Positions 42,424-51,832 of a stretch of DNA of 64,000 nucleotides are shown here, piece by piece. Each line of letters begins with the position of its first letter. Position 1 is the stretch's first letter. Origin of the DNA: an uncultured bacterium (lineage in GTDB: Bacteria > Bacillota > Clostridia > Oscillospirales > Ruminococcaceae); contig CAJMSD010000010.1 in the NCBI GenBank assembly GCA_905215965.1, positions 1 through 64,000 of the forward strand, in the 5' to 3' direction. Made by a program: the position numbers and the translations under genes. Under the pieces are notes generated by a model. That model searched no databases. It was not told the origin of the DNA and saw nothing but the letters and a program-made list of their open reading frames with translations.

Positions 42424-43797
42424 TCAGCAATTTGAAACCAGATTACTGATCCATATTCCTTTTTTTATAAGTATATTTCCGATTAAAACCTTAATTATAT
42501 CTGCTGCCTGAACAATAGCATATATTCCGAGTATAGGCAGCTCCGTAAAACGGCAAAGCATCAAAGCAGCCGGAACAGCCACAACCCACGAAAACACACT
42601 GTCAAACAAAAATGTCACAAACGTTTTTCCTCCCGAACGCAGCGTAAAATACATAGCGTTAAGAAATCCCTGTACCGGAAAGAACAATGCCGACACTATA
42701 ATAAACCATTTACCATAGCTTCTTACCTGTTCCGTAGTATCGTAAAACATCGGGAACACTCCCGAAACGGATATAAGTATGACTGTCAGAATGACGCATA
42801 CTCCTCCCGTAAAACGCATAAGTCCAAATGCTTCATCCTTAGCTCTCTTATATTCAGAAGCTCCGAGAGTTTGTCCGATAAGAATTCCGACTGCCGAACC
42901 GAGCGCCACAAATACAACGTTGAGCAGATTACAGATCGCGTTTGAAATGTTAAGTCCCGCAACGACCTCAAGTCCTCTTGTTGAATAACACTGTGTAAGA
43001 GCGGCAATACCTCCCGCCCACAGAAATTCATTTAAAAATATCGGCAGACTCTTTTTCAATATCGTCACCGCAAGCTCCTTGGGAAGCAAGAGCGTTCTGT
43101 AAATCCCCTGTAAAAATACGTGTTTCTTTTTTCGGCAATGCGACCATATTATAACAATGCACATTTCCGCCGCCCTTGCAGCGACCGTAGCAATAGCCGC
43201 ACCTCTTACGCCAAGCTTCGGCATACCAAAATTACCGTAGATCAAAGCGTAATTGAGCGCTATATCCACAACCACCGAGGCGACTCCGGCAACCATCGGC
43301 TTAACGCTGTCGCCTGTTTCGCGCAAACTTCCGGCATACACCTGCGTTATAACAAACGGCGGCAGACCAAGCAGCATTATCATAAGATACTGCTTTGCAT
43401 AACGCATCGTCAGCGCAGCATCGATCGTATCGCTTTCACCGTGAAGATACAAATTTATAAGAGGTTCATTGGCAAATGTAAACACCGCAAGTCCCATTAA
43501 CATACAAACGATACTTATCCATATTTTGATCCTAAAGGTGTTTCTGAATCCCTCAATATTTTTATGTCCGAAAAATTGCGCGCCATAGATTCCGGGACCC
43601 GAAAGACCTCCGAATATTGCAAGATTGAAAACGAAAATAAGCTGTCCTCCTATTGAAACAGCTGTCATCGCCTCAGTTCCGAGACTTCCTACCATTATAT
43701 TGTCAATAAGGCTAACCATATTGGTGATACCGTTCTGGATCATCATAGGAACGGCAAGAAGCAAAGCTCTTTTGTATATATCTCTGTTTTTGAGCAT
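42424..43797 (-). CDS. MATE-family efflux transporter
   Basis: The 457-aa protein has 12 predicted membrane helices in two repeats with the MATE pattern: NGITNMVSLIDNIMVGSLG at the start, FNLAIFGGLSGPGIYGAQFFG, and GLPPFVITQVYAGSLRETGD. It would export drugs or organic cations using Na+ or H+. AAAGGA precedes ATG 43797. The true substrate is unknown. Confidence 0.92.
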   Translation of the reverse strand: MLKNRDIYKRALLLAVPMMIQNGITNMVSLIDNIMVGSLGTEAMTAVSIGGQLIFVFNLAIFGGLSGPGIYGAQFFGHKNIEGFRNTFRIKIWISIVCMLMGLAVFTFANEPLINLYLHGESDTIDAALTMRYAKQYLMIMLLGLPPFVITQVYAGSLRETGDSVKPMVAGVASVVVDIALNYALIYGNFGMPKLGVRGAAIATVAARAAEMCIVIIWSHCRKKKHVFLQGIYRTLLLPKELAVTILKKSLPIFLNEFLWAGGIAALTQCYSTRGLEVVAGLNISNAICNLLNVVFVALGSAVGILIGQTLGASEYKRAKDEAFGLMRFTGGVCVILTVILISVSGVFPMFYDTTEQVRSYGKWFIIVSALFFPVQGFLNAMYFTLRSGGKTFVTFLFDSVFSWVVAVPAALMLCRFTELPILGIYAIVQAADIIKVLIGNILIKKGIWISNLVSNC

Positions 43798-43933
43798 AAA
43801 AATAATTCCTTTGCGAAAAATTAAGTCCTTTTTAGGCGGCATCGCACAAAGTTTGCGCAGTGTTGCCTTAAATGTTGGGTTTCTGACTGCTTGATATTAT
43901 ATACCATTGCTTGTATATTGTCAATACATAAAC

Positions 43934-43970
43934 AAGGCTTTCGGGCAAATAATGCCTGAAAGCCGTTTTT
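43934..43970 (-). terminator. hairpin terminator after the LRR operon
   Basis: GGCTTTC and GGCA pair with TGCC and GAAAGCC in a 5-nt-loop stem with T-rich flanks on both sides. Confidence 0.7.
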
Positions 43971-43991
43971 ATTTATATTAAATATCGGGGA

Positions 43992-45413
43992 TCATTCCTC
44001 GTCGTCTTCGGAAACGATAGGAGAATAATCCTCATTCTCGGTTTCCTCTTTTTCTGCCTTTCTTTCGGCTGCGGGCGCAAGCTTTCTTCCGCGTCTCATA
44101 AGAACTACCGCAAACACGGCAGCGGCAAGCACAACAACAACCGCAACGATCATAAAAGCAAGCCGTTTAAGGCTTTTATCGCCTGCATTATATTCAATTC
44201 CGTTCCTCTTGGCATATTTTTCAGCAGCCGAGCCTGAATTAACGCTCATGCTGAAACCGTCTACAAGAGCAGCTTCTTCGGTATCGTTGGCGGTATAGCC
44301 AAAGGCATATTCTCCGATCGTTTCAACGCTTTTCGGAACGACTACGTTTTTCAGGTTATCACAGGCAAAGAAAGCTCCCTCGCCTATCGTTTTGATTCCG
44401 TCGGACATATAGACCCTTTCAAGCTGTGAATCGTCACAGAACGCCTGAGCGTCAATGAGCTGCACTGTTGACGGAATCTTTATGCTTGTAAGAGATTTAC
44501 AGCCTCCGAAAGCCGTGCTTCCTATTTCGGAAAGTCCCTCAAACAGCTCTACGTTGCTCAGAGAGGTACAGTAGTAAAAAGCAGTGTCTCCTATTCTTTT
44601 TACCGATTCAGGGATAAATACAGTTGTCAGTTCTTCACAGTAACAGAACGCGCTTCCTCCGATCTCGGTTACCGTCTCGGGAACATATATGATCTGCTCG
44701 ATACCTTTCGGAGCGGCATGGATCAGCTTTGTTTTTGCGCTGTCATACAGGATACCGTTCTCTACGGTAAAGGAAGAGTTCCCGTCAGCGGTTATTTTTT
44801 CGATACTCGGGCATTCAAGAAGCGCTTCCGATGAAAACTCCGAAACATTTTTCGGAATATTTATCTCTTTCAAGCTATAGCATCTCTGGAACGCATATTC
44901 CCCGATAGACGTCACGCTCTCCGGGATCGTAATACTTTCAAGGGACTCGCAGCCGTAAAATGTTCCCATTTCAATCGACTCAAGCGTATCGGGAAGCGTA
45001 ATATCCGTAAGATTTGCGCATCCCATAAATGCACCCTCGCCAAGCTCCGTAATATTTGACTTTATGGTCACGCTTTTCAAAGAGCTGCAGCTTGCGAAAG
45101 CTCCCGAACCGATAGATCTGACTGATGACGGAATATAAAGCTCCGAAATATATGTACAGCCGGCAAACGCGTCCTCTCCGATAGCGACGACGGCATAACC
45201 GTTTACTACCGACGGTATTTCGGTTATGATAGCCGTTCCGTCACAGTCAATGATCGTGTATTCGTCGTTTTCATTCAGCTCGTAATAAAATATTCCGTCG
45301 GTAAGCTCGTCCTCGTCCCCGGCAGTAACCGCCTGCGCAGCAGCCGGGAGCACAAGCGCGGAAGCTGCTATTACCGAGGATATGACAGAAATTATATTTT
45401 TGATCTTAATCAT
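43992..45413 (-). CDS. BspA-like leucine-rich-repeat surface protein 1
   Basis: The 473-aa protein has a signal peptide, then about 12 treponemal/BspA-type LRR units of roughly 23 residues (consensus IGEYAFxxCxSLKxIxIPxSV), a membrane segment near residues 430-450, and a charged acidic tail. Such proteins are surface displayed and often bind host proteins or other cells. AAGGAG precedes ATG 45413. Its start overlaps the end of the second LRR gene by 8 bp, so they form one operon. Confidence 0.9.
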   Translation of the reverse strand: MIKIKNIISVISSVIAASALVLPAAAQAVTAGDEDELTDGIFYYELNENDEYTIIDCDGTAIITEIPSVVNGYAVVAIGEDAFAGCTYISELYIPSSVRSIGSGAFASCSSLKSVTIKSNITELGEGAFMGCANLTDITLPDTLESIEMGTFYGCESLESITIPESVTSIGEYAFQRCYSLKEINIPKNVSEFSSEALLECPSIEKITADGNSSFTVENGILYDSAKTKLIHAAPKGIEQIIYVPETVTEIGGSAFCYCEELTTVFIPESVKRIGDTAFYYCTSLSNVELFEGLSEIGSTAFGGCKSLTSIKIPSTVQLIDAQAFCDDSQLERVYMSDGIKTIGEGAFFACDNLKNVVVPKSVETIGEYAFGYTANDTEEAALVDGFSMSVNSGSAAEKYAKRNGIEYNAGDKSLKRLAFMIVAVVVVLAAAVFAVVLMRRGRKLAPAAERKAEKEETENEDYSPIVSEDDEE

Positions 45414-47547
45414 TTTTGCTCTCCTTCTGCTTGGCCGATTTTTTCTTTTTGACCGCCTTGCCGGTAAAAATTCCAATCAGCGCAAGGACAGCTGCTCCGA
45501 GGATAGCGGCCATGGCATACAGAAAAGTCTTATCAAAATTTTTTCCGAACAATTCTACCGAATCCGTGACACACTCTATACCATTATAATCGCAGTATTT
45601 AAATGCAAGCGAATCCTTGTCCGCATAAATTTTGAAGCCTTTTATTACCTTATCGGTTATCTCCTCGCCGTCTTCGCTTTCCTCAGCATTTTCATCAACC
45701 TCAACGTCTTCATTATCCTCAACAGCTTCGTCCGTCTCGTCGGCATAAGTAAAGCCGAGAGCATAATCGCCGATGGTTTCAACATTGTTATAAAGTCTTA
45801 CGCTCTTGAGCGAAGTACAGTCATAAAAGGCGTTATTGCCGATCGTTTTTAAATTCTTTGAAAGCTTCACTTTTTTCAGCGATGTACAATTTTCAAAAGC
45901 ATAGTTGTTGATAATTTCAACGTCCGAGAGATCAAGCTCCTCAATGCTGCCGCAGTCACAAAAAGCGGAAACGGCTATTTCTTTGACTGTTGACGGAGCA
46001 GTAAATTTCTTATTGGTATTTCCTGTCGGATACATAACAAGGAGCGTTTTATCCTTATTGTAAAGGATTCCGTTTTCCGAGGAGAAATTTCCGCCCTCAG
46101 CGCTGCTCATGCTTATTTCCTTAAGGGAAGTACAATAGAAAAACGGTTCTTCTCCAATGGTTTCGCATGAACCGGGAATCACGACAGATTCAAGAGCAGA
46201 GCATTCGGAAAACGCTTTGTCTCCTATGGAATGAACGCTGTCGGGAATAACGATGCTTTTAAGAGACTGGCAGTAACGGAACGCCATATCGCCGATAGTT
46301 TCAACCGTATCGGGAAGATTGATCTCTGCCGCGCTGATTCCGGAAAAAGCTCCGTCGTAAATTCTCGTAACTGCGATCCCGTCAAATTCGGCAGGAACAT
46401 CTACAACAGATTCCGCCGAAGAACAGCTGATTATCGCTATTCCGCCGTCTATTTCGGCATACGCATAATCATCGCTTGTTTTTACGTCAAGCTTTGCAAA
46501 TTCCTCAGCCTGTTCCGCATATTCGGGGGTATAGAATTTAAAATCATTTTTGTATTCGTAATCCGTATCCGAGTCCGTTGCGTATGCGGAAGCCGCAGAA
46601 TTTGCTTCGCCGATGATAATAAAGCCGTCGATAGGATTAAGATTGGAATCATATCCGAAAGCGCAGTAGCCTATATCGGAAACGGAAGCAGGAATGCGTA
46701 TGCTTTCAAGCGCAGTTCCCGCAAAGGCATTCTGACCGACATAAGTTAAGGATTCGGGAAGAGTTATCTCTGCCAAGTTCGCGCAGCCTGCAAAAGCCGC
46801 TTCATTTACCATAAGAAGCGAATCGGGAAGTTTCACATCGGAAAGCAAGGTGCAGCCGGCAAAACACATAACACTCACGGCATCAAGCTGTGTTCCGCTG
46901 AGATCGGCTTTCGTAAGCATCAAATTATAGCTGACTGCATGACGGTCAAGCTCCGACAGCGACGAAGGAAAAATTATTTCTTCCAGCTGTGTATCGCAGA
47001 ACGCGGCAATTCCCAGAGCGCTGACCGTATCGGGAATAGTAAAGCTGCTTCCCTTTTTACTTATAGGATAGCACAAAAGCTTTGACATATCCTTGCTGTA
47101 CAGTATTCCGTCCTTTGCGCAGTATTCGCTGTTATCGCCGGCTACAATAAATTCAGTAAGATTTTTACAGTCCATAAACGGATTTTCACCGGCGATATAC
47201 TCAATAGAAGCAGGTATTTCTATCGAGCTCATTGATGCATGAAGGAACGCGGACGCGCCTATCTCGGAAACAGTTATTCCGTCGAGCTTGTCGGGAACAA
47301 CTATTTTTTCGTCGCTTCCGGAATAAGCTGTAATACGAGCTTTGCCGTCAATAGTAAGCGAATATTCATAATCGCCCGAAACGATAGTTTCATCATCGTC
47401 GGAATTATCGTCCTCGGTTATCAAATTGCCTTCCACGTCCTCATAAGCCGTGTCATTTTCGGCATAGGAAGCCAAAGTCATTGACGGCACAGCCGTGCAA
47501 ATAAGCAGACTCATTATAAATGCGGCTGTCTTTTTATACTTAAACAT
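45406..47547 (-). CDS. BspA-like leucine-rich-repeat surface protein 2
   Basis: The 713-aa protein has a signal peptide, two blocks of BspA-type LRR units separated by a spacer (about residues 330-370), a very acidic stretch near 620-650, then a C-terminal membrane helix and lysine-rich tail. It is larger than its downstream partner but has the same topology, so the pair likely arose by duplication. GAGAGGG is upstream of ATG 47547. The promoter and an inverted repeat lie at 47577-47667. Confidence 0.9.
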   Translation of the reverse strand: MFKYKKTAAFIMSLLICTAVPSMTLASYAENDTAYEDVEGNLITEDDNSDDDETIVSGDYEYSLTIDGKARITAYSGSDEKIVVPDKLDGITVSEIGASAFLHASMSSIEIPASIEYIAGENPFMDCKNLTEFIVAGDNSEYCAKDGILYSKDMSKLLCYPISKKGSSFTIPDTVSALGIAAFCDTQLEEIIFPSSLSELDRHAVSYNLMLTKADLSGTQLDAVSVMCFAGCTLLSDVKLPDSLLMVNEAAFAGCANLAEITLPESLTYVGQNAFAGTALESIRIPASVSDIGYCAFGYDSNLNPIDGFIIIGEANSAASAYATDSDTDYEYKNDFKFYTPEYAEQAEEFAKLDVKTSDDYAYAEIDGGIAIISCSSAESVVDVPAEFDGIAVTRIYDGAFSGISAAEINLPDTVETIGDMAFRYCQSLKSIVIPDSVHSIGDKAFSECSALESVVIPGSCETIGEEPFFYCTSLKEISMSSAEGGNFSSENGILYNKDKTLLVMYPTGNTNKKFTAPSTVKEIAVSAFCDCGSIEELDLSDVEIINNYAFENCTSLKKVKLSKNLKTIGNNAFYDCTSLKSVRLYNNVETIGDYALGFTYADETDEAVEDNEDVEVDENAEESEDGEEITDKVIKGFKIYADKDSLAFKYCDYNGIECVTDSVELFGKNFDKTFLYAMAAILGAAVLALIGIFTGKAVKKKKSAKQKESKND

Positions 47548-47576
47548 AATTTTATACCCTCTCTGTTAAAATTAGA

Positions 47577-47636
47577 GCGTGTTGACGCTATCCGAAATGT
47601 TTGCAAAACGTGCGCTGCGTGATAGTGTCGACACGC
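47577..47636 (-). promoter_or_regulatory. 16-bp imperfect inverted repeat at LRR operon start
   Basis: GCGTGTTGACGCTATC (47577-47592) and GATAGTGTCGACACGC (47621-47636) are complementary except for two G-T pairs, with a 28-nt loop. It begins at about the transcription start predicted from the promoter at 47639-47667, so it would be a 5' leader stem or an operator. Confidence 0.5.
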
Positions 47637-47638
47637 TT

Positions 47639-47667
47639 ATTATATCATACATCTTATATAATTTCAA
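47639..47667 (-). promoter_or_regulatory. promoter of the LRR operon
   Basis: On the minus strand TTGAAA (47662-47667) and TATAAT (47639-47644) are 17 bp apart. Confidence 0.7.
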
Positions 47668-47701
47668 TAAATTTCACACGTTTTTCGCTTAATATTCATT
47701 C

Positions 47702-47868
47702 TTAGAACCCGTTTTCACAAGATCAGTGTGCGGATTTTCGACAAGGTATTGTAGATGACAAGAAAAAAGTCCGAAGGCATACTTTCGTATGACAAGGACT
47801 TTTAACGAAGTCAGCGACAAAAAGTTGTCGAAAAGACGTGTGCTGTAGCTTGTGAAAACAGGTTCTTA
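47702..47868. repeat. MITE-like repeat with terminal inverted repeats
   Basis: The ends AGAACCCGTTTTCACAAG and CTTGTGAAAACAGGTTCT are near-perfect inverted repeats, with further complementarity inside (TTTTCGACAA/TTGTCGAAAA) and a central hairpin AAGTCCGAAGGC / GACAAGGACTT. There is no coding potential. The right end supplies the stop codon of the next gene. The 47548-47701 stretch before it holds only the LRR promoter and its repeat. Confidence 0.72.
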
Positions 47869-49557
47869 GTCACTGACAGACGACATTACTCTTACGCTCA
47901 TATCTATCATTGAACCGTCAGGACACGAAAGTACGTCGTCGTCCTTAACGTCCTCAAATACTCTTTTTTCACCGTCAGCCGTACACAAAACGACGTCAAA
48001 AGTATTGGGCAAAATCGACTCAACAGTTACGCTTTCGGCGCACAAAGCTTCGTCTACGTTACCGATAACCATAAGCTGATAATTCTCGGGCGAACGCATA
48101 CAAACCGTTTTCTTTTCTTTTTCAAGCTCTGCCGCTTCAGATACATAGACGGACGCCGGCGTGTCGTCATATATTCTGATATAATCCAAGGTATACGTTT
48201 CGAGTAAGTGAATTCCTTGGTTGTCCGGAGCATATATCTGCCAGCCGCCGTCACAGCTGACTATCTCGTCCGATGAAACCGCTTCATCAAAATTGCGGTA
48301 TCTTATCGAAAGCCTGTCATAATGCACTCTCCAGATATTTGTCAGCGCATCGGCAGAAAGGCATACAAAAAACACCGCCGCAGACATGACCGCAAGGAAA
48401 GTAATTCTAACATTTCTGCCTTTAAAAAGCCGATATGCCGCGCAGCTTATCCCGCAAAGAAAAATTATCAGGAAAAGATAGCTGTAGAACGATGAAAGAT
48501 ATGATTTCGTGCCTTTTATTGACCAATCTAAATACTGCTTGGACACACTGATTACAATGTTCGGCACAAATATACCGAGAAATGCAATAAAAAGATTTCC
48601 CTTAAAATCGAGCTTTTGGCTGATCTTTCTAACCAGCAAAGCGAATGCCGCGGCAACCAAAAGCGCTTTTATCACACTTGCAGCACTTAAACACTCAATA
48701 AAATCACTCATTGATATAGGATTCTCGTCATTTCTGTACAACAGCCCATTTACAGGGAAATACGACAGCGAGTATGTTACAAGAGCTTTCAGGCTCGTAA
48801 AAGGCGTTTTTAAGCAAAGCTCCGTTCCTCCATAATAAGGGGGATAAAAATGTCTCCAAGTAAAGTACACGCCTACATAAGCGGCAGCCGTTATTATCTG
48901 CGGCACAATTTTAGCAACAGCTGTAAATATGTAACTTAAATAATTCTTATCATCGGTTTTTAATTTCAGCATTGCCGCCGCTCCGTAAAGGATCAACGCA
49001 GCCACAAACGCTTCATAGATCATGCAGGAAAGAAGAAGAAAAAGACAGCTCAAAAGCGTATCGCGTTTTTTCCCGGTATCAAAGCTTTTCATAAAGAAAT
49101 GCAAAGATAAAAACAGCAGTCCGATCGGCAGCTGATGACAAAAAGCATAGGAGACAAGCAGGTTATGAGAAGGCGTCAGCGATGAAAACGCAACGGCTGC
49201 AACAGCGCATAAATTTGCAAAGCCCTTATCAATATGACTGCGGACAAAGAGCCACATTGCCCATATATCAAACAAATACGTTGAAAACGAAACCAGCTTA
49301 TAGAACCATATTTTATTTAATATAAACGGAAATCCCAGTAAAAGATGATTCCATAGATGGGAAATTCTGCCCTGCTTTGCAGAGTGTATGGCATTCTTCC
49401 ACAGTTCTCCGCCGCGGACAAGCGTATAGATACGCATATCGTCATGGACTGCCATTATTACAGGATATATTTTATAAAACAGCAGCAGCGCCGAAAATAT
49501 AAATGCCGCTGCATAAAGGAATTTTTCTCTCGTCTCTTTTTCCATTAATTTTTTCAT
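47866..49557 (-). CDS. polytopic membrane protein, glucosyltransferase (GtrII)-like
   Basis: The 563-aa protein has about ten membrane segments in residues 15-410 and a soluble C-terminal domain of some 150 residues. Features such as an early VHDDMRIYTLVRGGELW loop and a long hydrophobic core resemble GtrII or GT39/GT83-type lipid-linked glycosyltransferases, but I cannot name a family firmly. AGAGGA precedes ATG 49557. The stop codon is formed by the end of the MITE. It may modify surface polysaccharide or protein; that is inference. Confidence 0.7.
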   Translation of the reverse strand: MKKLMEKETREKFLYAAAFIFSALLLFYKIYPVIMAVHDDMRIYTLVRGGELWKNAIHSAKQGRISHLWNHLLLGFPFILNKIWFYKLVSFSTYLFDIWAMWLFVRSHIDKGFANLCAVAAVAFSSLTPSHNLLVSYAFCHQLPIGLLFLSLHFFMKSFDTGKKRDTLLSCLFLLLSCMIYEAFVAALILYGAAAMLKLKTDDKNYLSYIFTAVAKIVPQIITAAAYVGVYFTWRHFYPPYYGGTELCLKTPFTSLKALVTYSLSYFPVNGLLYRNDENPISMSDFIECLSAASVIKALLVAAAFALLVRKISQKLDFKGNLFIAFLGIFVPNIVISVSKQYLDWSIKGTKSYLSSFYSYLFLIIFLCGISCAAYRLFKGRNVRITFLAVMSAAVFFVCLSADALTNIWRVHYDRLSIRYRNFDEAVSSDEIVSCDGGWQIYAPDNQGIHLLETYTLDYIRIYDDTPASVYVSEAAELEKEKKTVCMRSPENYQLMVIGNVDEALCAESVTVESILPNTFDVVLCTADGEKRVFEDVKDDDVLSCPDGSMIDMSVRVMSSVSD

Positions 49558-49697
49558 TGTTTTCCTCTTTTCACGCAAAACACATTATTTATATTGCACA
49601 ACTTTTAACGCTGTCAATGACTTTGATAAAGAATCAAAGATTGTTCACACCAAATTATTATATCACAGCCAATATTTACTGTCAAGCCGAGGAAAAC

Positions 49698-49967
49698 TCA
49701 CCTTACTTCGAACGAAATGCTGCCTTCAGGAGGAATAATTTTAACGCGTATATTTTCAATGTATACATACCTGCCCTTTTCGATCTGAAGCAGCATATCG
49801 TCAATATCGCGCTCCGTACCCTCCGCTTCCATTTCGACCGTTCCGTCGGAGCAATTCCGCACCCAGCCTGTAACTCCGAAGCTGCGGGCAGAATAATATG
49901 CTCTGTATCGGAAGCCTACGCCCTGAACCGTTCCGTAAAAAATATAATGCTTTCTTATTTTTCCCAT
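49698..49967 (-). CDS. acyP: acylphosphatase
   Basis: The 89-aa protein has the acylphosphatase signatures YGTVQGVGFRYRA (catalytic arginine) and GWVRNCSDGTVEMEAEG (catalytic asparagine). It hydrolyses carboxyl-phosphate bonds such as acetyl- or 1,3-bisphosphoglycerate phosphate. Length is typical. It stands alone between the membrane protein and the Wzz-like gene. Confidence 0.95.
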   Translation of the reverse strand: MGKIRKHYIFYGTVQGVGFRYRAYYSARSFGVTGWVRNCSDGTVEMEAEGTERDIDDMLLQIEKGRYVYIENIRVKIIPPEGSISFEVR

Positions 49968-50087
49968 AACCTTTCCCTCTTTTCGATTCCTTATACATAT
50001 ATTATAGTCAAATTTGATATTTATGTAAATACTGCTTTGCCGTATATTTCATTATTTTCACAAATTAATGGAAATTTATCAAAACAG

Positions 50088-50116
50088 TTGACGTTGTAAA
50101 AATAACGTGTTATAAT
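50088..50116 (+). promoter_or_regulatory. promoter of the Wzz-like gene
   Basis: TTGACG (50088-50093) and TATAAT (50111-50116) are 17 bp apart. Confidence 0.75.
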
Positions 50117-50184
50117 GTTTCTGTAATGTAAAAAACTGTAGAATGGCAGCGTTTCTGCATAAACTTATTTTTTTGGAGGCAAAA

Positions 50185-51765
50185 ATGGCAAATAAAGATG
50201 ATCGTTACATAAATGTAACATTAAAAAATGAAGACGACGAAAAAGGCGAAGTCATCATATCATTCTCCGGTATATGGAAGCAATTAAAGAAATATTTCGT
50301 TATCTGGATTGTTGCTGCGGTTGTTATATTGGCGCTGACTCTCGGTATGTCCGCCTTTTCAACGCTCAAAAACAAGCCCCGTCTAACAGCGCTGATAAGC
50401 TTTACTTATCCCGGCATAGAAAAAGGTCTCGATCCCGCAGGACAGGAATTTGACGTTTACAGCATTAAAAATCCTGTTGTTATCGAGGACGCTCTTACTC
50501 AGCTCGGCTATTCGCTCGAAGATCTTGAAGACATAAGACAAGGTATTACGATCGAGGGTATCATACCTCATGACGCGGCCGATAAACTTGCGGTTTATCA
50601 AAGCATTTACCTTGGCGATTCAAACGCGATACTCTCGGCGGCTCAGGAGATGCTTGAAGTTTCCTACAATCCGTCTCAGTATAAGGTATACTTCGATTAC
50701 GATAATACCGGATATAGTTCGTCTCAGGCAGTTCAGGTATTCAATAAGGTGCTTGAATGCTACCGCGATTACTTCTTCAATGCCTACGGATATAACAAGG
50801 CTCTCGGCAGCGCAGTAACTGCTGTAAATTACGAAGATTACGATTACACCGAAGCTCTTGACGTTTTCGATTCTTCTCTTTCAAATATGAAAAATTACGT
50901 AAGAGAGCTTTCAAATGACGATACTACGCATTTCCGCTCTGTAGAAACAGGCTTTACCTTCGATGATCTCTATCAGGCACTGAAAACAGTTGAAAGCATC
51001 GATCTTGACAAAATTTCTTCCTACATTACGGTAAACAATCTTACCAAAGACAAAGAAGAATCGATCGCTTATTACGAATACAGAATAAGCTCGCTGACAC
51101 GTACAAAAGCCGAGCTTGAAGAAAATCTTTCTTCTGTACTTGCTTCGATCGAGGCATACGAAAAGGATACCGTTCTTATTCTTGGAAACGGAACCGACAG
51201 CACAGACGCTCAGATCTCTCAGGGTTCACAAAAATATGACAATCTCTTTACTCAGAAAGAAAATATTCAGGCTGATCTTTCCGAAACAAAGCAAAGAATA
51301 AACTTCTATAACGAAAAACTTGTTTCACTCAAAAATAATCCTATAGGCTCTGACGAAAAATGCGAAAAGGTTGAGGAAGATTTTATCAAACTGAACGAAA
51401 AGATCAACGAGCTTATCAAAAATGTAGAGCTTACCGCTACAGAGTATTATGAAACCGTTGCTTTTGCAAATGCATATAATATTCTCGTGCCTGCAACTTC
51501 ATCTGCATCGAAGAGCATATTCAATGTGATCGACAATGCAAAGCTTCACATTGTTATCTTTGAAGCTCTCGCATTTATCGTTTACTTCGGAGCAGCCTTT
51601 GTTCTTTCGATTATTGCCGAAAGCAAGAAAAAGGCTAAGGCGTTGGAAACAGACAACGGCAACAATGACGATGATAATGATAATGACGACAACAGTGACG
51701 ATGACAAGTCTGAGGACAGGAACGAATCTAAAAAGACTGAAAAATCCGAGAAATCAAAAAAATAA
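50185..51765 (+). CDS. Wzz/chain-length-determinant-like membrane protein
   Basis: The 526-aa protein has a cytoplasmic N-terminus, a membrane helix at about residues 40-60, a large extracytoplasmic helical part with coiled coils (TRTKAELEENLSSVLASIEA), a second membrane helix near 460-480, and a disordered Asp/Asn/Lys/Glu tail. This two-helix topology is that of polysaccharide co-polymerases (Wzz), although no proline-rich motif is clear. GGAGG precedes ATG 50185; the earlier start has none. No capsule genes are adjacent. Confidence 0.65.
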   Translation: MANKDDRYINVTLKNEDDEKGEVIISFSGIWKQLKKYFVIWIVAAVVILALTLGMSAFSTLKNKPRLTALISFTYPGIEKGLDPAGQEFDVYSIKNPVVIEDALTQLGYSLEDLEDIRQGITIEGIIPHDAADKLAVYQSIYLGDSNAILSAAQEMLEVSYNPSQYKVYFDYDNTGYSSSQAVQVFNKVLECYRDYFFNAYGYNKALGSAVTAVNYEDYDYTEALDVFDSSLSNMKNYVRELSNDDTTHFRSVETGFTFDDLYQALKTVESIDLDKISSYITVNNLTKDKEESIAYYEYRISSLTRTKAELEENLSSVLASIEAYEKDTVLILGNGTDSTDAQISQGSQKYDNLFTQKENIQADLSETKQRINFYNEKLVSLKNNPIGSDEKCEKVEEDFIKLNEKINELIKNVELTATEYYETVAFANAYNILVPATSSASKSIFNVIDNAKLHIVIFEALAFIVYFGAAFVLSIIAESKKKAKALETDNGNNDDDNDNDDNSDDDKSEDRNESKKTEKSEKSKK

Positions 51766-51775
51766 CATGATAACA

Positions 51776-51808
51776 AAATCGTCCGCATAATGCGGACGAT
51801 TTTGTTAT
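51776..51808 (+). terminator. bidirectional intrinsic terminator
   Basis: AAAATCGTCCGCA and TGCGGACGATTTT form a perfect stem followed by GTTAT, between convergent genes. Confidence 0.85.
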
Positions 51809-51832
51809 CATCAACCATATAGACGCTCATCA

